64,000 bases of DNA from CAZLQF01 sp964561545 (GCA_964561545.1 CAZLQF010000006.1:41173-105172), one strand, 5' to 3'. Positions 44,837-55,198 are shown, counted from the first letter of the stretch. Numbers and translations are program-made. The notes: a model not told the origin generated them from the sequence alone.

Positions 44837-47800
44837 ATGATACCTCGATCACTTACATTAAAGGGCATTTATTCTTACCAGGAAAAACAGCACATAGATT
44901 TTACCAGGTTAACGGAAGCTCAATTATTCGGGATCTTTGGCAGTGTAGGTAGTGGCAAGTCCACCATCCTTGAAGCCATAACATTTGCGCTTTATGGCAA
45001 AACCGAGCGCCTTAATGAAAAAGATCACCGCAATTACAACATGATGAACCTTAAATCCGATGAGCTGCTTATTGATTTTGAATTTGAAACGGGCCACCAG
45101 CAGGAACTATATCGTTTCTTGGTTGGCGGAAAGCGGAATCAAAAGCACTTTGAGCGCATCAACACTTTTGAACGAAAGGCCTACCAATGGCAAGATAACC
45201 AATGGGTGCCACTTGAAAGTGTGGATGCTGAAAGCATCCTTGGTTTAAGTTATGAAAATTTTAAGCGAACCATCATCATTCCCCAAGGCAAGTTCCAGGA
45301 ATTCCTTGAGCTCAGTGAAACTGATCGAACGCGCATGCTTAAGGAAATTTTCAACCTTGAGCGATTTGAATTGGGGGAGCAAGTAGGCCATATAGAGAAG
45401 AAAAACAACCAGGAATTGGACCGTATTCAAGGGGAACTTCAAGGAATGGAGGAGATTACTGAGGAAGCCAAACAGGAAAAAACACAAGCCTCCGATGCCC
45501 GACAAAAAGAAAAAGCTGAGCTGGAAAAGCATTATGAGGAACAGAAAAAACGGTATGATCAGCTTAAGCAAATTAAAGACATTAACGATCAATACCTGGA
45601 AGCGCAAAAACGAATGAAGGACCTCGAAGCCAGCAAGCCTTCCTTTGATGAACGCCAACAAAATTTAGAGCAATACCAACAGTGTAAAAATTACTTCAAG
45701 GACAAAATTGACCGAATCAACAGCTTGGACAAGGATATCGAGCAAAGAGAAACATCCATCCAACAACTGCAAAAGCAACAGCAGAAAAAGGAAAAGCAGG
45801 TCCATCAAAATCAGCATAAGTTTGATGAAATCAAAAAACTGTTTCCGGATGAAAAATCACTGGACAAATCCATTACTGATTTAAAAACCATCATTGAGGT
45901 CCGTGGTTTTCAAGAGGAATTGAAAAAGGTGGAAAAGGAATTGGAAAAAGGAAAAACTAAGGAAAAAGATGCTTCAAAAAAACGGAACCAACTTAAGGAT
46001 GAGAAAGCAAACCTAAGGGATCAGATCAACCAGGAAAAAGAGAAGAAACTTGATCAGGGTGTTTTAGGAGCCGTTAAAAATTGGCTGACCCAGAAAACCA
46101 ACTTAGTAACCAACCTCCATAATTACGAACAAGAAGTTAATAAGGCCAAGACAGAAATAGAAAACCTCAAAAATCAACGGGAAGCGATCATCACAGGCAA
46201 TAAGCTTGAGCAACTTCAAAACGACCTACCCACATTACCAACAAAGGACCTCCAGCCTGCCCTGGACCAACTCAAACAACGATGCCATGAAGAACTACAG
46301 TCAATAGAGCAAAGCCTGGTTCATTACCAAACCAAGCAACAACTTGAAACTTATGCGCAGGACCTAAAAGACGGGGAAGCCTGTCCCGTTTGCGGAGCCA
46401 GAGAACATCCCGATAAGTTGGAGCCCGGGGATGCTGACCATCATATCCAAAGATTTGAGCAAAAGAAAAAAACCCAGCAAAATTGGATTGAAGCCATCAA
46501 CCAAGCAATGCAGGATCTGGAAGGGCTTAAAAAACATTACCAAACGCTTAAGAACCAGCAGGATAACTACCAGGCTAAATACCATGAAGAACAGCGTAAA
46601 CTGGATGAACATCAGAAGAATTTTAGATGGCCAGCCTATAACGAAACCTCAGAAGCAAAGATCGATGAGCTGCTAAAGCAAGCTGAGGAACAATCCAAAA
46701 CATTGGAAAAGCTTGAGCAGCAATTCCAGAACCAGGAAAAGGCCCTGGAAGAACAAGAAACGAATGTTCAGCAAATTGAAAAACAAAACCAGGACCTGCA
46801 GCAACGAGCCAACTCCTACAGCGAAAGAATTAATTCCTATAAAAGCCAATTAAGCTTGTTACAATTTGATGACTACACAGCAATTGAAAGCGAGGAACTT
46901 CAGGAAAAACTTAAGAATTGGCAAAAGCAGCACAAGGAATTCCAGGAACTTGAGCAAACCATTGAAAAACTGCAACATGAAACCGAAGAGCTAAAACGCA
47001 ATCTGACCAGTAAACAAGAACAATTAAAAGAGAAACAGCAAGAAAGGAAAGACACCAATGCCAACCTTAAGCATCTAATCGAACAGTCCAATTTTGAGAA
47101 TGAAGGGCAGATTGTTAAGATCCTGGATCAGGAAATGGATGTAGAGCAAGAAAAAGCTGCCATCGATGAATTCCAGGAACAATACAACCAGCAACAAGGC
47201 ATTGTCAAGGATTATACAGCCAAGCTCAAAAACCAGGAGCCTTTTAAACAGGAGGAGTTTGATAAATTGTATAAAACACTTGAGAAGGAAGAACAACAGA
47301 TCAAAGAAAAGGATCAAAATATTGCCGTCCTTAAGCAACAGATCAAAGACCTAACGGAAAAATTAGCAAAAAAACAGGAATTACAGCAAAAGCACGATCA
47401 ACTTCACACGCGCCAGGAAAACATCAAAACCCTTAAAAGCCTGTTTAAGGGTAGCGGATTTGTAAAATACGTTTCATCGGTATTCCTCAAGGAACTTTGC
47501 AATGCAGCCAATGAACGCTTTTACAAGCTTACCAGGCAACAGCTCCGTTTGGAAGTGACCGAAGACAACAACTTCCGGGTGCGCGATTTCCTCAACAATG
47601 GCCGCGTCCGTAACATCAAGACTTTATCAGGTGGCCAAATGTTCCAAGCTTCCCTATCATTGGCATTAGCCCTTGCAGAAAATATTCAAAGGCTTACCCA
47701 ATCGCATCAAAACTTCTTTTTCCTGGATGAGGGTTTTGGCTCCCAGGACAAGGAATCCCTGAACATTGTATTTGAAACACTGAAATCACTCCGTAAGGAA

Positions 47801-47920
47801 AACCGAATTGTAGGGGTCATTTCGCACGTAGAAGAGCTCAAAGAGGAAATCGATGTGGCCTTGAATGTAGAAAACGACCCTGAAAGCGGAAGTTTGGTGA
47901 AGGGAAGCTGGGAGGTATAG
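44837..47920 (+). CDS. sbcC: SMC-like exonuclease subunit SbcC (Rad50 family)
   Basis: A 1027-aa ATPase that, with the nuclease SbcD, processes hairpins and double-strand ends. Walker A is GSVGSGKS at residues 35-42. Two long coiled-coil arms flank a zinc hook C516-P-V-C519. The ABC signature LSGGQ is near residue 930 and Walker B FFFLDEGFGSQD near 960. The length and order are those of Rad50/SbcC. The coiled coil is rich in Glu, Gln and Lys. sbcD is not adjacent; it is expected elsewhere in the genome. The start is an ATG directly after a short upstream reading frame, with no Shine-Dalgarno. Confidence 0.93.
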   Translation: MIPRSLTLKGIYSYQEKQHIDFTRLTEAQLFGIFGSVGSGKSTILEAITFALYGKTERLNEKDHRNYNMMNLKSDELLIDFEFETGHQQELYRFLVGGKRNQKHFERINTFERKAYQWQDNQWVPLESVDAESILGLSYENFKRTIIIPQGKFQEFLELSETDRTRMLKEIFNLERFELGEQVGHIEKKNNQELDRIQGELQGMEEITEEAKQEKTQASDARQKEKAELEKHYEEQKKRYDQLKQIKDINDQYLEAQKRMKDLEASKPSFDERQQNLEQYQQCKNYFKDKIDRINSLDKDIEQRETSIQQLQKQQQKKEKQVHQNQHKFDEIKKLFPDEKSLDKSITDLKTIIEVRGFQEELKKVEKELEKGKTKEKDASKKRNQLKDEKANLRDQINQEKEKKLDQGVLGAVKNWLTQKTNLVTNLHNYEQEVNKAKTEIENLKNQREAIITGNKLEQLQNDLPTLPTKDLQPALDQLKQRCHEELQSIEQSLVHYQTKQQLETYAQDLKDGEACPVCGAREHPDKLEPGDADHHIQRFEQKKKTQQNWIEAINQAMQDLEGLKKHYQTLKNQQDNYQAKYHEEQRKLDEHQKNFRWPAYNETSEAKIDELLKQAEEQSKTLEKLEQQFQNQEKALEEQETNVQQIEKQNQDLQQRANSYSERINSYKSQLSLLQFDDYTAIESEELQEKLKNWQKQHKEFQELEQTIEKLQHETEELKRNLTSKQEQLKEKQQERKDTNANLKHLIEQSNFENEGQIVKILDQEMDVEQEKAAIDEFQEQYNQQQGIVKDYTAKLKNQEPFKQEEFDKLYKTLEKEEQQIKEKDQNIAVLKQQIKDLTEKLAKKQELQQKHDQLHTRQENIKTLKSLFKGSGFVKYVSSVFLKELCNAANERFYKLTRQQLRLEVTEDNNFRVRDFLNNGRVRNIKTLSGGQMFQASLSLALALAENIQRLTQSHQNFFFLDEGFGSQDKESLNIVFETLKSLRKENRIVGVISHVEELKEEIDVALNVENDPESGSLVKGSWEV

Positions 47921-48500
47921 TTGCCAGGGTTTGAAAGTTCGATGTTCGAACGTAAGCACGCACATCTGACAACCCTGACCAAGTGACATCATGGCAAATC
48001 CGGGAAAAGGAGTGGTAGCGGTTTGATTTCCGCCCATCCATTTTCCTCATTCACTTGTTCAACTTCTATGTTTTCAAAATAATTTAAAAATTTTCCTTTC
48101 TCAAAGGAAAGGATTGATTTTAGTTCTCATATAAATTCTTACCTGAAAACGTTTTATTTTATTGATAATCAAGCCATTACCAATATTTCGTCAATATGCT
48201 AATTTGACTGTTGAATTTATACCACCGTTTATCTAACCAAGGAAAGTTTGAATTAGTAGCGGATTTCTTTATAAAAAGTAACATACTTGATGTTAACAAT
48301 AATTACCAACTATTAGGTAGGTTTCGCTCGGATATCAATCAACCACTCACTGCCATCATTGGTTTGAAACCTGGTGATACCATAATGTTTTGAGACCCTA
48401 AACTTATGAGCAGCAAATGATTTACTTTGTTGTCGTTTTCTTTATGATCCTAAAGTAAAACGATGTAATTATCACCTGTTGTAGTTTCATTTTTAACCTG
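47921..48500. other. Gene-poor gap with small inverted repeats
   Basis: About 580 bp between sbcC and the GT2 gene. It holds a 15-bp palindrome (GTTCGATGTTCGAAC, 47937-47951) just after sbcC and a perfect 8-bp hairpin TTTCCTTT-CTC-AAAGGAAA (48092-48110). A 60-codon frame from a TTG at 48211 to 48393 (middle part NNNYQLLGRFRSDINQPLTA) may be coding or a gene fragment; I cannot identify it. Confidence 0.4.
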
Positions 48501-49451
48501 TTATGATTTCTTCAAAACCTTCCAATTGGAATGGCCAAATAGTTGATGCCCGCCAAGCAAATTTTGTTCAATGTAAGTTAAGAAACGGTTCTTCAATCGT
48601 TCGTGCTTAAAAGGCGGTCGGTTCTCATTAACCTTTTCAGGCTTCAATTCTGATGCCCAATCAAATGCTTCAATTCTTTCCGTCATAACTTCCGGATGGG
48701 TTCCTTTAAAAATAGGTAACCGGTCAATTTTTCCATAATCAAAAGTTGATTCTTCATTTCCTGTTTCCTCCTCAGCTTTTCCTCGGCTTTTATGGATGTT
48801 TGACAATGCCGTCTTTTTTTCCTGCATCATGCGTGGAGGCCGCACCCATCCGTAATGATAAACATAAGCATTCAGTTGTACGACATTTAATTTATAGGTC
48901 CCTTCCTTCTGCCTGTAGCTTTTACCGTCAAAACCGGGAATTCTTCTAAAGGACTGAGCCGAGCGCCAGGAGTGAATATCCGGGTCATTCCTGATGATGC
49001 GGATCTCTCGAGGATACCAACCATGGTTGGGAATGTAATGCCAATAATCGCCCCAAAAATGCACATAGTTGAATAAAAATCCTTCAACTTCCTGGTCTTG
49101 TAAGTATTTTTCGCATTGCTCTTTGATTTCAGGCAGAAACTTTTCATGGATTACCTCATCGGCCTGTAGGTAAAACAACCACCTCCCCGAACAGGCCTCT
49201 TTGGCAATATCGGTTTGATGGGCATTTTCTGTACCATTTGGAAAAGCATTGGTGTTCCATACCGTATCAATAATTCTAACCTTATCAGATCCCAAGCTTT
49301 CAATTTCCTCCCGGGTATGGTCATCTGTGTCACAATTGCCCAATGCCACGACAAACTCATCCACAATTGGCAGAATAGAGGCAATAGATTCTTTTATCGG
49401 GTAATAAAGCTTGGTCCCATTTTTAACCATCGTAAATCCGCTGATCAGCAT
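48501..49451 (-). CDS. Family 2-like glycosyltransferase
   Basis: A 316-aa GT-A-fold protein. It begins with the nucleotide-sugar site MLISGFTMVKNGTKLYYPIKESIASILPIVDEFVVALG and has GRWLFYLQADEVIHEKF, where the QADE motif corresponds to the metal-binding DxD region. The segment WHYIPNHGWYPREIRIIRND is typical of family-2-like enzymes. It probably adds a sugar to a surface glycan or lipid; donor and acceptor are unknown. Divergent from the GT4 gene, with a short palindrome in the shared intergenic region. Confidence 0.85.
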   Translation of the reverse strand: MLISGFTMVKNGTKLYYPIKESIASILPIVDEFVVALGNCDTDDHTREEIESLGSDKVRIIDTVWNTNAFPNGTENAHQTDIAKEACSGRWLFYLQADEVIHEKFLPEIKEQCEKYLQDQEVEGFLFNYVHFWGDYWHYIPNHGWYPREIRIIRNDPDIHSWRSAQSFRRIPGFDGKSYRQKEGTYKLNVVQLNAYVYHYGWVRPPRMMQEKKTALSNIHKSRGKAEEETGNEESTFDYGKIDRLPIFKGTHPEVMTERIEAFDWASELKPEKVNENRPPFKHERLKNRFLTYIEQNLLGGHQLFGHSNWKVLKKS

Positions 49452-49488
49452 AGCAATTAAAATTTGAAGTTACTACTTAAAGCTAATT

Positions 49489-49505
49489 CAAGACCCGTGG
49501 TCTTG
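49489..49505. repeat. Short perfect palindrome in divergent glycosyltransferase promoter region
   Basis: CAAGACC-CGT-GGTCTTG (7-bp arms, 3-bp centre) lies 38 bp before the GT2 start, between the two divergent glycosyltransferase genes. It has the size of a dimeric regulator site; the regulator is unknown. The rest of the roughly 325-bp spacer (49452-49776) has no gene, but a TAATTTTG -7-like motif is at 49759-49766 for the GT4 gene. Confidence 0.4.
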
Positions 49506-49776
49506 TGGTATTTAAAAATCAATAAAGTGGCAAATTTCCACTAATTTTAAGATTTTGGGAATTAGGCCACGGCATCAAAATAAAGAATTGACATTGAAAC
49601 AAATCATGAAAATTCAGCCGGATGGCTTCTAAACAATCTAACGTTAACACTTTCAATATAAATTTTATCCCCTCTTAGATGGCTATAATTTTCTTGAATA
49701 ACGGCATAGATGCTTTTTTAATATCGAATTTGTGATCACCTTAACCAAGTCATTCCCTTAATTTTGCAGCAAAATC

Positions 49777-50832
49777 ATGGCTACGTTAATGAAGATCGTC
49801 CTTGTAGCTCCCTTCAAAAACCCGATTCCTCCTAAAACGTACGGTGGCACCCAGCGGGATGTTTACTGGCTTGCCAAAGCCCTTTCTGAGAAAGGGCACC
49901 AGGTTTATGTCCTGGCCCCTGAAGGCAGCTATGTCAATGAAAGCGTGACCATCATTAACACGCCATCGACCATTTCCAATTGGGATATTCAAAACTATTT
50001 GCCAAAGGATTTTGACCTGGTCAATTTTCACAACAAGCTTAACTACGAACCAGATTTTCCTTATTTACATTCCTTGCACGGGAATGCCAAGGTAGATGAA
50101 TGGCTTCCGCAAAACACTTCCTTTATAAGCCACCAGCATGCTTTGAACCATGGTGGCCGCCACTTCGTTTACAATGGACTCGATCTGGACGAGTACCCTT
50201 TTCAGGCAACACCGAGTAATTATTTCAGCTTCCTGGGCAAAATTTCATGGAAAAGGAAAAATCTGCGACAGGCATTGAAAGTAGCTAAAAAAGCAGGCAT
50301 CAACATGAAAATAGGTGGAGGTTGGCGGCCTTCCCTGAACCCTAAGATCCAATACTTAGGCATGGTAGGTGGGGCCCAAAAAACGGACTTGCTCAAGGAT
50401 GCCAGAGCAATGATCTTTCCCACAGCCTGGGAAGAACCAATGGGATTGGTGGTAGCTGAATCAATGGCTTGCGGGGCTCCTTGCATTGTTTCCATGCGCG
50501 GGGCAATGCCTGAATTGGTCAGTAAGGAAACCGGATTTGTCTGTGAAACGCAAGAGGATTATTTGAATGCCATCCGAAACATTGACCAAATCGATCGAAG
50601 GGCATGTAGGGAGCGAGTAAAGGCTCATTTCTCAAAAGAACAAATGGCTGAAGGGTACCTGGATTTGTTCGAAAAAATTCTCAATGATCCAAATCATTCA
50701 CTTCAACCAGAAATTGATATCAATAGTGCTGCTAATGAAGGCAACCAGGTTGAGATTGAATATACGCAAGGAGAACAAATATTTTACAAGGTAAAAGGCC
50801 TTTTTTCGAAAGAAAAAGCTTCTGATAAATAA
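49777..50832 (+). CDS. Family 4 glycosyltransferase
   Basis: A 351-aa GT-B enzyme. The N-terminus KIVLVAPFKNPIPPKTYGGTQRDVYWLAKALSEKGHQVYVLAPEG has the typical GT4 glycine-rich acceptor loop. The donor half shows GKISWKRKNLRQALKVAKKA, the GGGWRPS region and FPTAWEEPMGLVVAESMACGAPCIV, with the E-x7-E motif that binds the donor nucleotide. It transfers a sugar onto a glycan or lipid. Two starts are possible, 49777 or 49789 (four codons later); I kept the first. Its C-terminus has about 35 extra acidic residues. The sulfotransferase gene follows 124 bp later. Confidence 0.9.
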   Translation: MATLMKIVLVAPFKNPIPPKTYGGTQRDVYWLAKALSEKGHQVYVLAPEGSYVNESVTIINTPSTISNWDIQNYLPKDFDLVNFHNKLNYEPDFPYLHSLHGNAKVDEWLPQNTSFISHQHALNHGGRHFVYNGLDLDEYPFQATPSNYFSFLGKISWKRKNLRQALKVAKKAGINMKIGGGWRPSLNPKIQYLGMVGGAQKTDLLKDARAMIFPTAWEEPMGLVVAESMACGAPCIVSMRGAMPELVSKETGFVCETQEDYLNAIRNIDQIDRRACRERVKAHFSKEQMAEGYLDLFEKILNDPNHSLQPEIDINSAANEGNQVEIEYTQGEQIFYKVKGLFSKEKASDK

Positions 50833-50956
50833 TGTTGACAACCAACAAATTCCAGAAGAAAATATTGTACATTACCCAATTTAATTTGGAGCAACTATTG
50901 TACCTTAGCAAGGCTAAAGGCAATCTATAAAAGTTACTGGTAAGTGCCTAATTACC

Positions 50957-51751
50957 ATGGCAGAAAATTGGCTTAAAAAATACATCACTGCGCCCCTCAT
51001 CAACCAAATGGGGAAACGAAAACTGAAAGCCCGTTTTTCAAAGCAACCAATTTTCATTGTTGGCTGCGGCCGCTCTGGTACTACGTTGCTGTTGTCCATA
51101 TTAAGTGCGCATCCCCATATTTTTGCCTTGCCCCATGAGTCAACCGCTTTTGCCAGTTGGATTGAGCAAGAAGTGGACGGAAGAAAAAGATACGTCCCTC
51201 AAAGGCTGGACCGCTTTTACCGCTACATTTTGTTGTCCGGTATACCCGCGACAGCCCAACGATTTTGTGAGAAAACCCCCAATAATGTACGTGTTTTGGA
51301 TAAGATCCTGGATTTTTTTGAAGGTCAAGCAACAATTATTCATTTGATCCGGGATGGAAGGGATGTTATGCTCTCCCGGCACCCGGAAGAGCCGGATAAA
51401 TACTGGGTTTCACCTGAACGTTGGGCCAATGATGTCCGCTATGGTTTAGCTTATAAAGATCATCCGAATGTATCCACCATTTTTTACGAAGACTTGGTCC
51501 GGGATTATAGATCTACCATCGAAAATATTTGTAAATTTATTGGCGAGCCATGTAAGGATGAGGTTTACAATTGGTTTGACCATTCCTCAGTACGCCAGGA
51601 CCGGGCTTGGGAAGGTTCGGTTAAGGAACTTCATGGCCAATCCCTCCAGAAATGGAAAAGTACATCAGACCAAAAGCGGGTGCAGGAAGCAATTGCTGAT
51701 GAAAGGGTAAAAACCTTACTACAGGAATTAGGCTATCCAGAAGGAGCTTAG
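50957..51751 (+). CDS. PAPS-dependent sulfotransferase
   Basis: A 264-aa protein of the sulfotransferase family 1/3 type. The 5'-phosphosulfate-binding loop PIFIVGCGRSGTTLLLSIL (residues 31-49) and the 3'-phosphate-binding segment IIHLIRDGRDVMLS (about 134-147) are clear. The enzyme moves sulfate from PAPS to a hydroxyl, often on a glycan. Next to two glycosyltransferases, it suggests a sulfated surface polysaccharide or glycolipid. The first 20 residues are basic with no membrane segment. It starts at ATG in ACCATGG context. Confidence 0.9.
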   Translation: MAENWLKKYITAPLINQMGKRKLKARFSKQPIFIVGCGRSGTTLLLSILSAHPHIFALPHESTAFASWIEQEVDGRKRYVPQRLDRFYRYILLSGIPATAQRFCEKTPNNVRVLDKILDFFEGQATIIHLIRDGRDVMLSRHPEEPDKYWVSPERWANDVRYGLAYKDHPNVSTIFYEDLVRDYRSTIENICKFIGEPCKDEVYNWFDHSSVRQDRAWEGSVKELHGQSLQKWKSTSDQKRVQEAIADERVKTLLQELGYPEGA

Positions 51752-51791
51752 CTTAAGCGCTTATAGCACCACCCGAAACAACAGCAGATCC

Positions 51792-51962
51792 TTAATCGAT
51801 CATTCGTTGAAGCACAACATATAGGATGATGCCAATGACAATAAAAATAAGACTTATAATGAGCGGGATATTGGTAGCTTGGGGCAGCTGAAGCGAAATG
51901 ATCAAAACTGCAAAGCCAATAAAAATGACCAGCAAGCCACTTTGTTTGGTAAGTTCATGCAT
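51792..51962 (-). CDS. Small two-helix membrane protein
   Basis: A 56-aa protein starting at the ATG at 51960-51962; a TTG six codons upstream would add six residues. Two hydrophobic helices (LLVIFIGFAVLIISL and IPLIISLIFIVIGIILYVVL) are joined by a short loop. No function is known. It is convergent with the sulfotransferase gene. Confidence 0.55.
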   Translation of the reverse strand: MHELTKQSGLLVIFIGFAVLIISLQLPQATNIPLIISLIFIVIGIILYVVLQRMID

Positions 51963-51980
51963 AGGTTTCGTTTTAGACAA

Positions 51981-52298
51981 TGCAAATTTTGCAAATTTTC
52001 TACTAATTTGAAACGTTTACCATTTGGATAAAATGTTAATTCCGCTTCTTATTGATGGTAAGCCTGTGGAGGTAATAAGACTGTACCAATAGCGCTTAAT
52101 TACGCAGTTTGCTTCAAAAGTGGCAACACTATCAGAACCATTTTAAATAGCTTCTTCAATATTTAGGTTTTAAGCTTGAATAGTCAACCTTATGGAAAGA
52201 AAAAAACGAAGTTTGGCTTCCATAGAGGTGAAAAATCAAGTTGGAGCTTTATTACTTGCCAAAGAAGTGCGATATGGACGCATCTTTTAAGATTAAGG
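51981..52298. other. Gene-poor spacer before uvrA
   Basis: About 320 bp. A 32-codon frame (52192-52290, MERKKRSLASIEVKNQVGAL and 12 more residues) is the only candidate. It is basic and amphipathic but has no known match that I recognise. Confidence 0.3.
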
Positions 52299-55169
52299 TT
52301 ATTGGTTAACCATTTCCCGGTTCAGCTTTTCTTTCAAATAACGGCCAGTAAAAGAATCCTCCTTTTCCGTTAAACCTTCAGGCGACCCCTGATGAACTAC
52401 ATAACCACCTTCTCCTCCACCTTCTGGCCCCAGATCGACAATCCAATCAGCGCTTTTGATGATCTCCAGGTTATGCTCAACTACAAGCACGGTGTGCCCG
52501 TTTTCAATAAGCGCTCTGAAAGCCTTGAGCAAGTTGTTAATGTCATGGAAATGCAAGCCGGTGGTAGGTTCATCAAAAATGAAAAGAATTGGGTCATCTG
52601 AAGCACTCTTGGTCAAGTAACTCGCCAGTTTGATTCTTTGGGCTTCTCCCCCGCTCAAATTGATGGAAGCCTGTCCAAGCCTTAAATAATCCAAGCCAAC
52701 ATCTGATAATGGTTTAAGTTGATTGATGATGGTTTGATGGTCCCGGAAAAACGCCACTGCTTCCTTAACGGTCATGTTAAGTACATCAGCAATATTCTTA
52801 TCTTGATAGGTTACTTGCAGGATTTGATCCTTGTAACGCTGACCGTTGCATTCCTCACATAAAAGATGAATATCCGCCATGAACTGCATTTCTACGGTAA
52901 CATAGCCTTCTCCTTTGCAATTTTCGCAACGGCCACCATCAACATTAAATGAAAAATAAGCCGGTGTATAGCCATTCACTTTGGCCAATGGTTGGTCAGC
53001 AAACAATTCCCGGATCGGATCAAATGCTTTTAAATAAGTAACCGGGTTGGACCTTGAGGATTTACCCAAAGGATTTTGATCCACGTATTCAACCCGGGTT
53101 AACTTCTTTTGATCCAATGTGATGTTATGGCAGTTTTTAGGATCAGCTTTTACATTACTATTGTTTGAAGGCTTCAGCGATGGGTGCAACACTTCACTAA
53201 CCAAAGTCGATTTACCTGAACCACTAACACCCGTAACTACCGAAAATGCATTCAATGGTATTTTGACATCAATGCTTTTGAGGTTGTGCTTATAGGCTCC
53301 ATTTATCTCTATAAAGTCATTGGGTTTTTTTCGGTTTTCAGGCAAGGGCACCTTCAGTTCATTTTTTAAATATTGCCCCGTTAAGGATTCGCTGCTTTCC
53401 TGCAATTCCTCCAGGTTGCCATCAAATATCACAGATCCTCCCTCATGCCCGGCCAATGGACCAATATCGATCAAGTGATCAGCAGAGCGGATGATCTCCT
53501 CATCGTGTTCTACTACGACCACCGTGTTACCAAGCGCTTGCAGGTTTTTAAGCACCTTCACCAAGCGGGCGTTATCGCGAGGATGCAAGCCTACACTCGG
53601 TTCGTCCAGGATGTAAAGCGAACCGGTTAAATTGCTGCCCAAAGAAGTAACGAGTTGGATTCTTTGGGTTTCTCCTCCAGACAATGTGCTGGAAGGCCGG
53701 TTAAGGGTAAGGTAGTTCAAGCCAACATCCATCAGCAACTGGCTGCGAACCTGGATCTCGGTAAGAATTCGTTTGGCAATTTGCGCATCATGGTCATCCA
53801 AACTCAAATTTTGCAGAAATTCATTCAACTGGCTGATGGGCATATTGATAAGGTCGGTAATCGCATGATCATTGATTTTAATATAAGTAGTTTCTTTTCT
53901 TAGTCGTTTTCCCTCACAATCGGGGCAAGTAGTTTTGCCTTTGTAGCGCGCCATTAAAACGCGGTATTGGATCTTGTAGGATTTTTTTTCAAGGTAGTTG
54001 AAAAAATTGTGGATGCCTTTAAGGTCTCGATAACCTTTCCAAAGAAGGGCCTTTTCCTCACTCGTCAATTCACTGTAAGGCCGGTGTATGGGAAAGTCAA
54101 GTTTAGCGGCCTTTTTCATAAAATCTTTCTTCCATTGGCTCATTTTATCGCCACGCCAGCAAGCCACAGCACCCTCATAAATAGAAAGCGTTTTGTCTGG
54201 TACCACTTTATCCTCATCAATGCCGATCGTCTGCCCAAAACCTTCGCATGTAGGGCATGCGCCATAAGGATTGTTAAAAGTGAATAAATTGACGGAAGGC
54301 TCTTCAAAGATTACACCGTCCAATTCAAACTTGTTGTTGAAATGGTACCAGTGGGGTTGTTTATGCTTGTCATACGTTTCTATGATGCAATTGCCATAGC
54401 CTTCAAAAAGCGCCGTTTGGATAGAATCTACAATCCGGCTGTCATTGTCCGCATCATTCTCTTTTAGCTTCAATCGATCAATGATCAGATAGGCATTGTT
54501 AAAATCAGGTTGTTGATCCCCAAACAATGCATTTAAATCCTCGCCATTGTTATTTTTCAGGTAATTAACAAGCGCTTCTACTTTGATGGTTAGCCCATCA
54601 ATGAGCACGCGGGCAAAGCCTTTCTGCAATATCACAGAAAATTCATCCTTCCAGCTTCTTTCATCCGGTTTAACAAGCGGAGCTACGACCTGGAAAGGCG
54701 TTCCTGTAGTTAGCTGATGCACAAAATTTTCAATATCCCGGATGGTATGCTTTTTAACTTCCTGACCACTAACTGGGGAAAAGGTTTTACCTATCCGTGC
54801 ATACAATAACTTTAAATAGTCATAGATCTCTGTAGTAGTCCCTACCGTAGATCTGGGATTCGATGTATTGACCTTTTGCTTAATAGCAATGGCCGGCGCC
54901 AAACCCTTAATGTAATCAACCTCAGGTTTGTTAATTTTCCCCATAAATTGGCGGACGTAGGCCGATAAGCTTTCAATGTACCTTCTTTGCCCTTCTGCAT
55001 AAAGGGTATTAAAAGCCAGGGATGATTTTCCTGATCCTGATACCCCTGTTATTACGATAAATTGATTTTGTGGAATTGCTAAATCAATATTTTGAAGGTT
55101 GTTTTGTCTTGCATTCTTAACCAGGATATATTGCCGGTGATCAAGGGATTCAAGATTAATGTTTGACAT
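52299..55169 (-). CDS. uvrA: Excinuclease ABC subunit A
   Basis: UvrA finds helix-distorting lesions with UvrB. The 956-aa protein has two ABC modules: Walker A ITGVSGSGKSSLAFNTLYAEGQRRYIESLSAYVRQF near the N-terminus and VTGVSGSGKSTLVSEVL near 655. The signatures are LSGGETQRIQLVTSLGS and LSGGEAQRIKLASYL. The second zinc module is intact (CENCKGEGYVTVEMQFMADIHLLCEEC). In the first module only one Cys pair remains (ACPTCEGFG), the preceding pair being replaced by KFELDGVIFEE. I recall the same pattern in other Bacteroidetes UvrA, so it is probably lineage-typical. It is divergent from the ECF sigma gene. UvrC is encoded at the left end of the window. Confidence 0.96.
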   Translation of the reverse strand: MSNINLESLDHRQYILVKNARQNNLQNIDLAIPQNQFIVITGVSGSGKSSLAFNTLYAEGQRRYIESLSAYVRQFMGKINKPEVDYIKGLAPAIAIKQKVNTSNPRSTVGTTTEIYDYLKLLYARIGKTFSPVSGQEVKKHTIRDIENFVHQLTTGTPFQVVAPLVKPDERSWKDEFSVILQKGFARVLIDGLTIKVEALVNYLKNNNGEDLNALFGDQQPDFNNAYLIIDRLKLKENDADNDSRIVDSIQTALFEGYGNCIIETYDKHKQPHWYHFNNKFELDGVIFEEPSVNLFTFNNPYGACPTCEGFGQTIGIDEDKVVPDKTLSIYEGAVACWRGDKMSQWKKDFMKKAAKLDFPIHRPYSELTSEEKALLWKGYRDLKGIHNFFNYLEKKSYKIQYRVLMARYKGKTTCPDCEGKRLRKETTYIKINDHAITDLINMPISQLNEFLQNLSLDDHDAQIAKRILTEIQVRSQLLMDVGLNYLTLNRPSSTLSGGETQRIQLVTSLGSNLTGSLYILDEPSVGLHPRDNARLVKVLKNLQALGNTVVVVEHDEEIIRSADHLIDIGPLAGHEGGSVIFDGNLEELQESSESLTGQYLKNELKVPLPENRKKPNDFIEINGAYKHNLKSIDVKIPLNAFSVVTGVSGSGKSTLVSEVLHPSLKPSNNSNVKADPKNCHNITLDQKKLTRVEYVDQNPLGKSSRSNPVTYLKAFDPIRELFADQPLAKVNGYTPAYFSFNVDGGRCENCKGEGYVTVEMQFMADIHLLCEECNGQRYKDQILQVTYQDKNIADVLNMTVKEAVAFFRDHQTIINQLKPLSDVGLDYLRLGQASINLSGGEAQRIKLASYLTKSASDDPILFIFDEPTTGLHFHDINNLLKAFRALIENGHTVLVVEHNLEIIKSADWIVDLGPEGGGEGGYVVHQGSPEGLTEKEDSFTGRYLKEKLNREMVNQ

Positions 55170-55198
55170 TGTTTGGTAAAAATTTATTACTTAAAACT

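Noticed and set aside
52299..55169. Loss of the first cysteine pair in the N-terminal zinc module of UvrA as a sign of a defective protein.
   Set aside because: I recall the same replacement in other Bacteroidetes UvrA, and all ATPase motifs are intact, so it is probably normal for the lineage.
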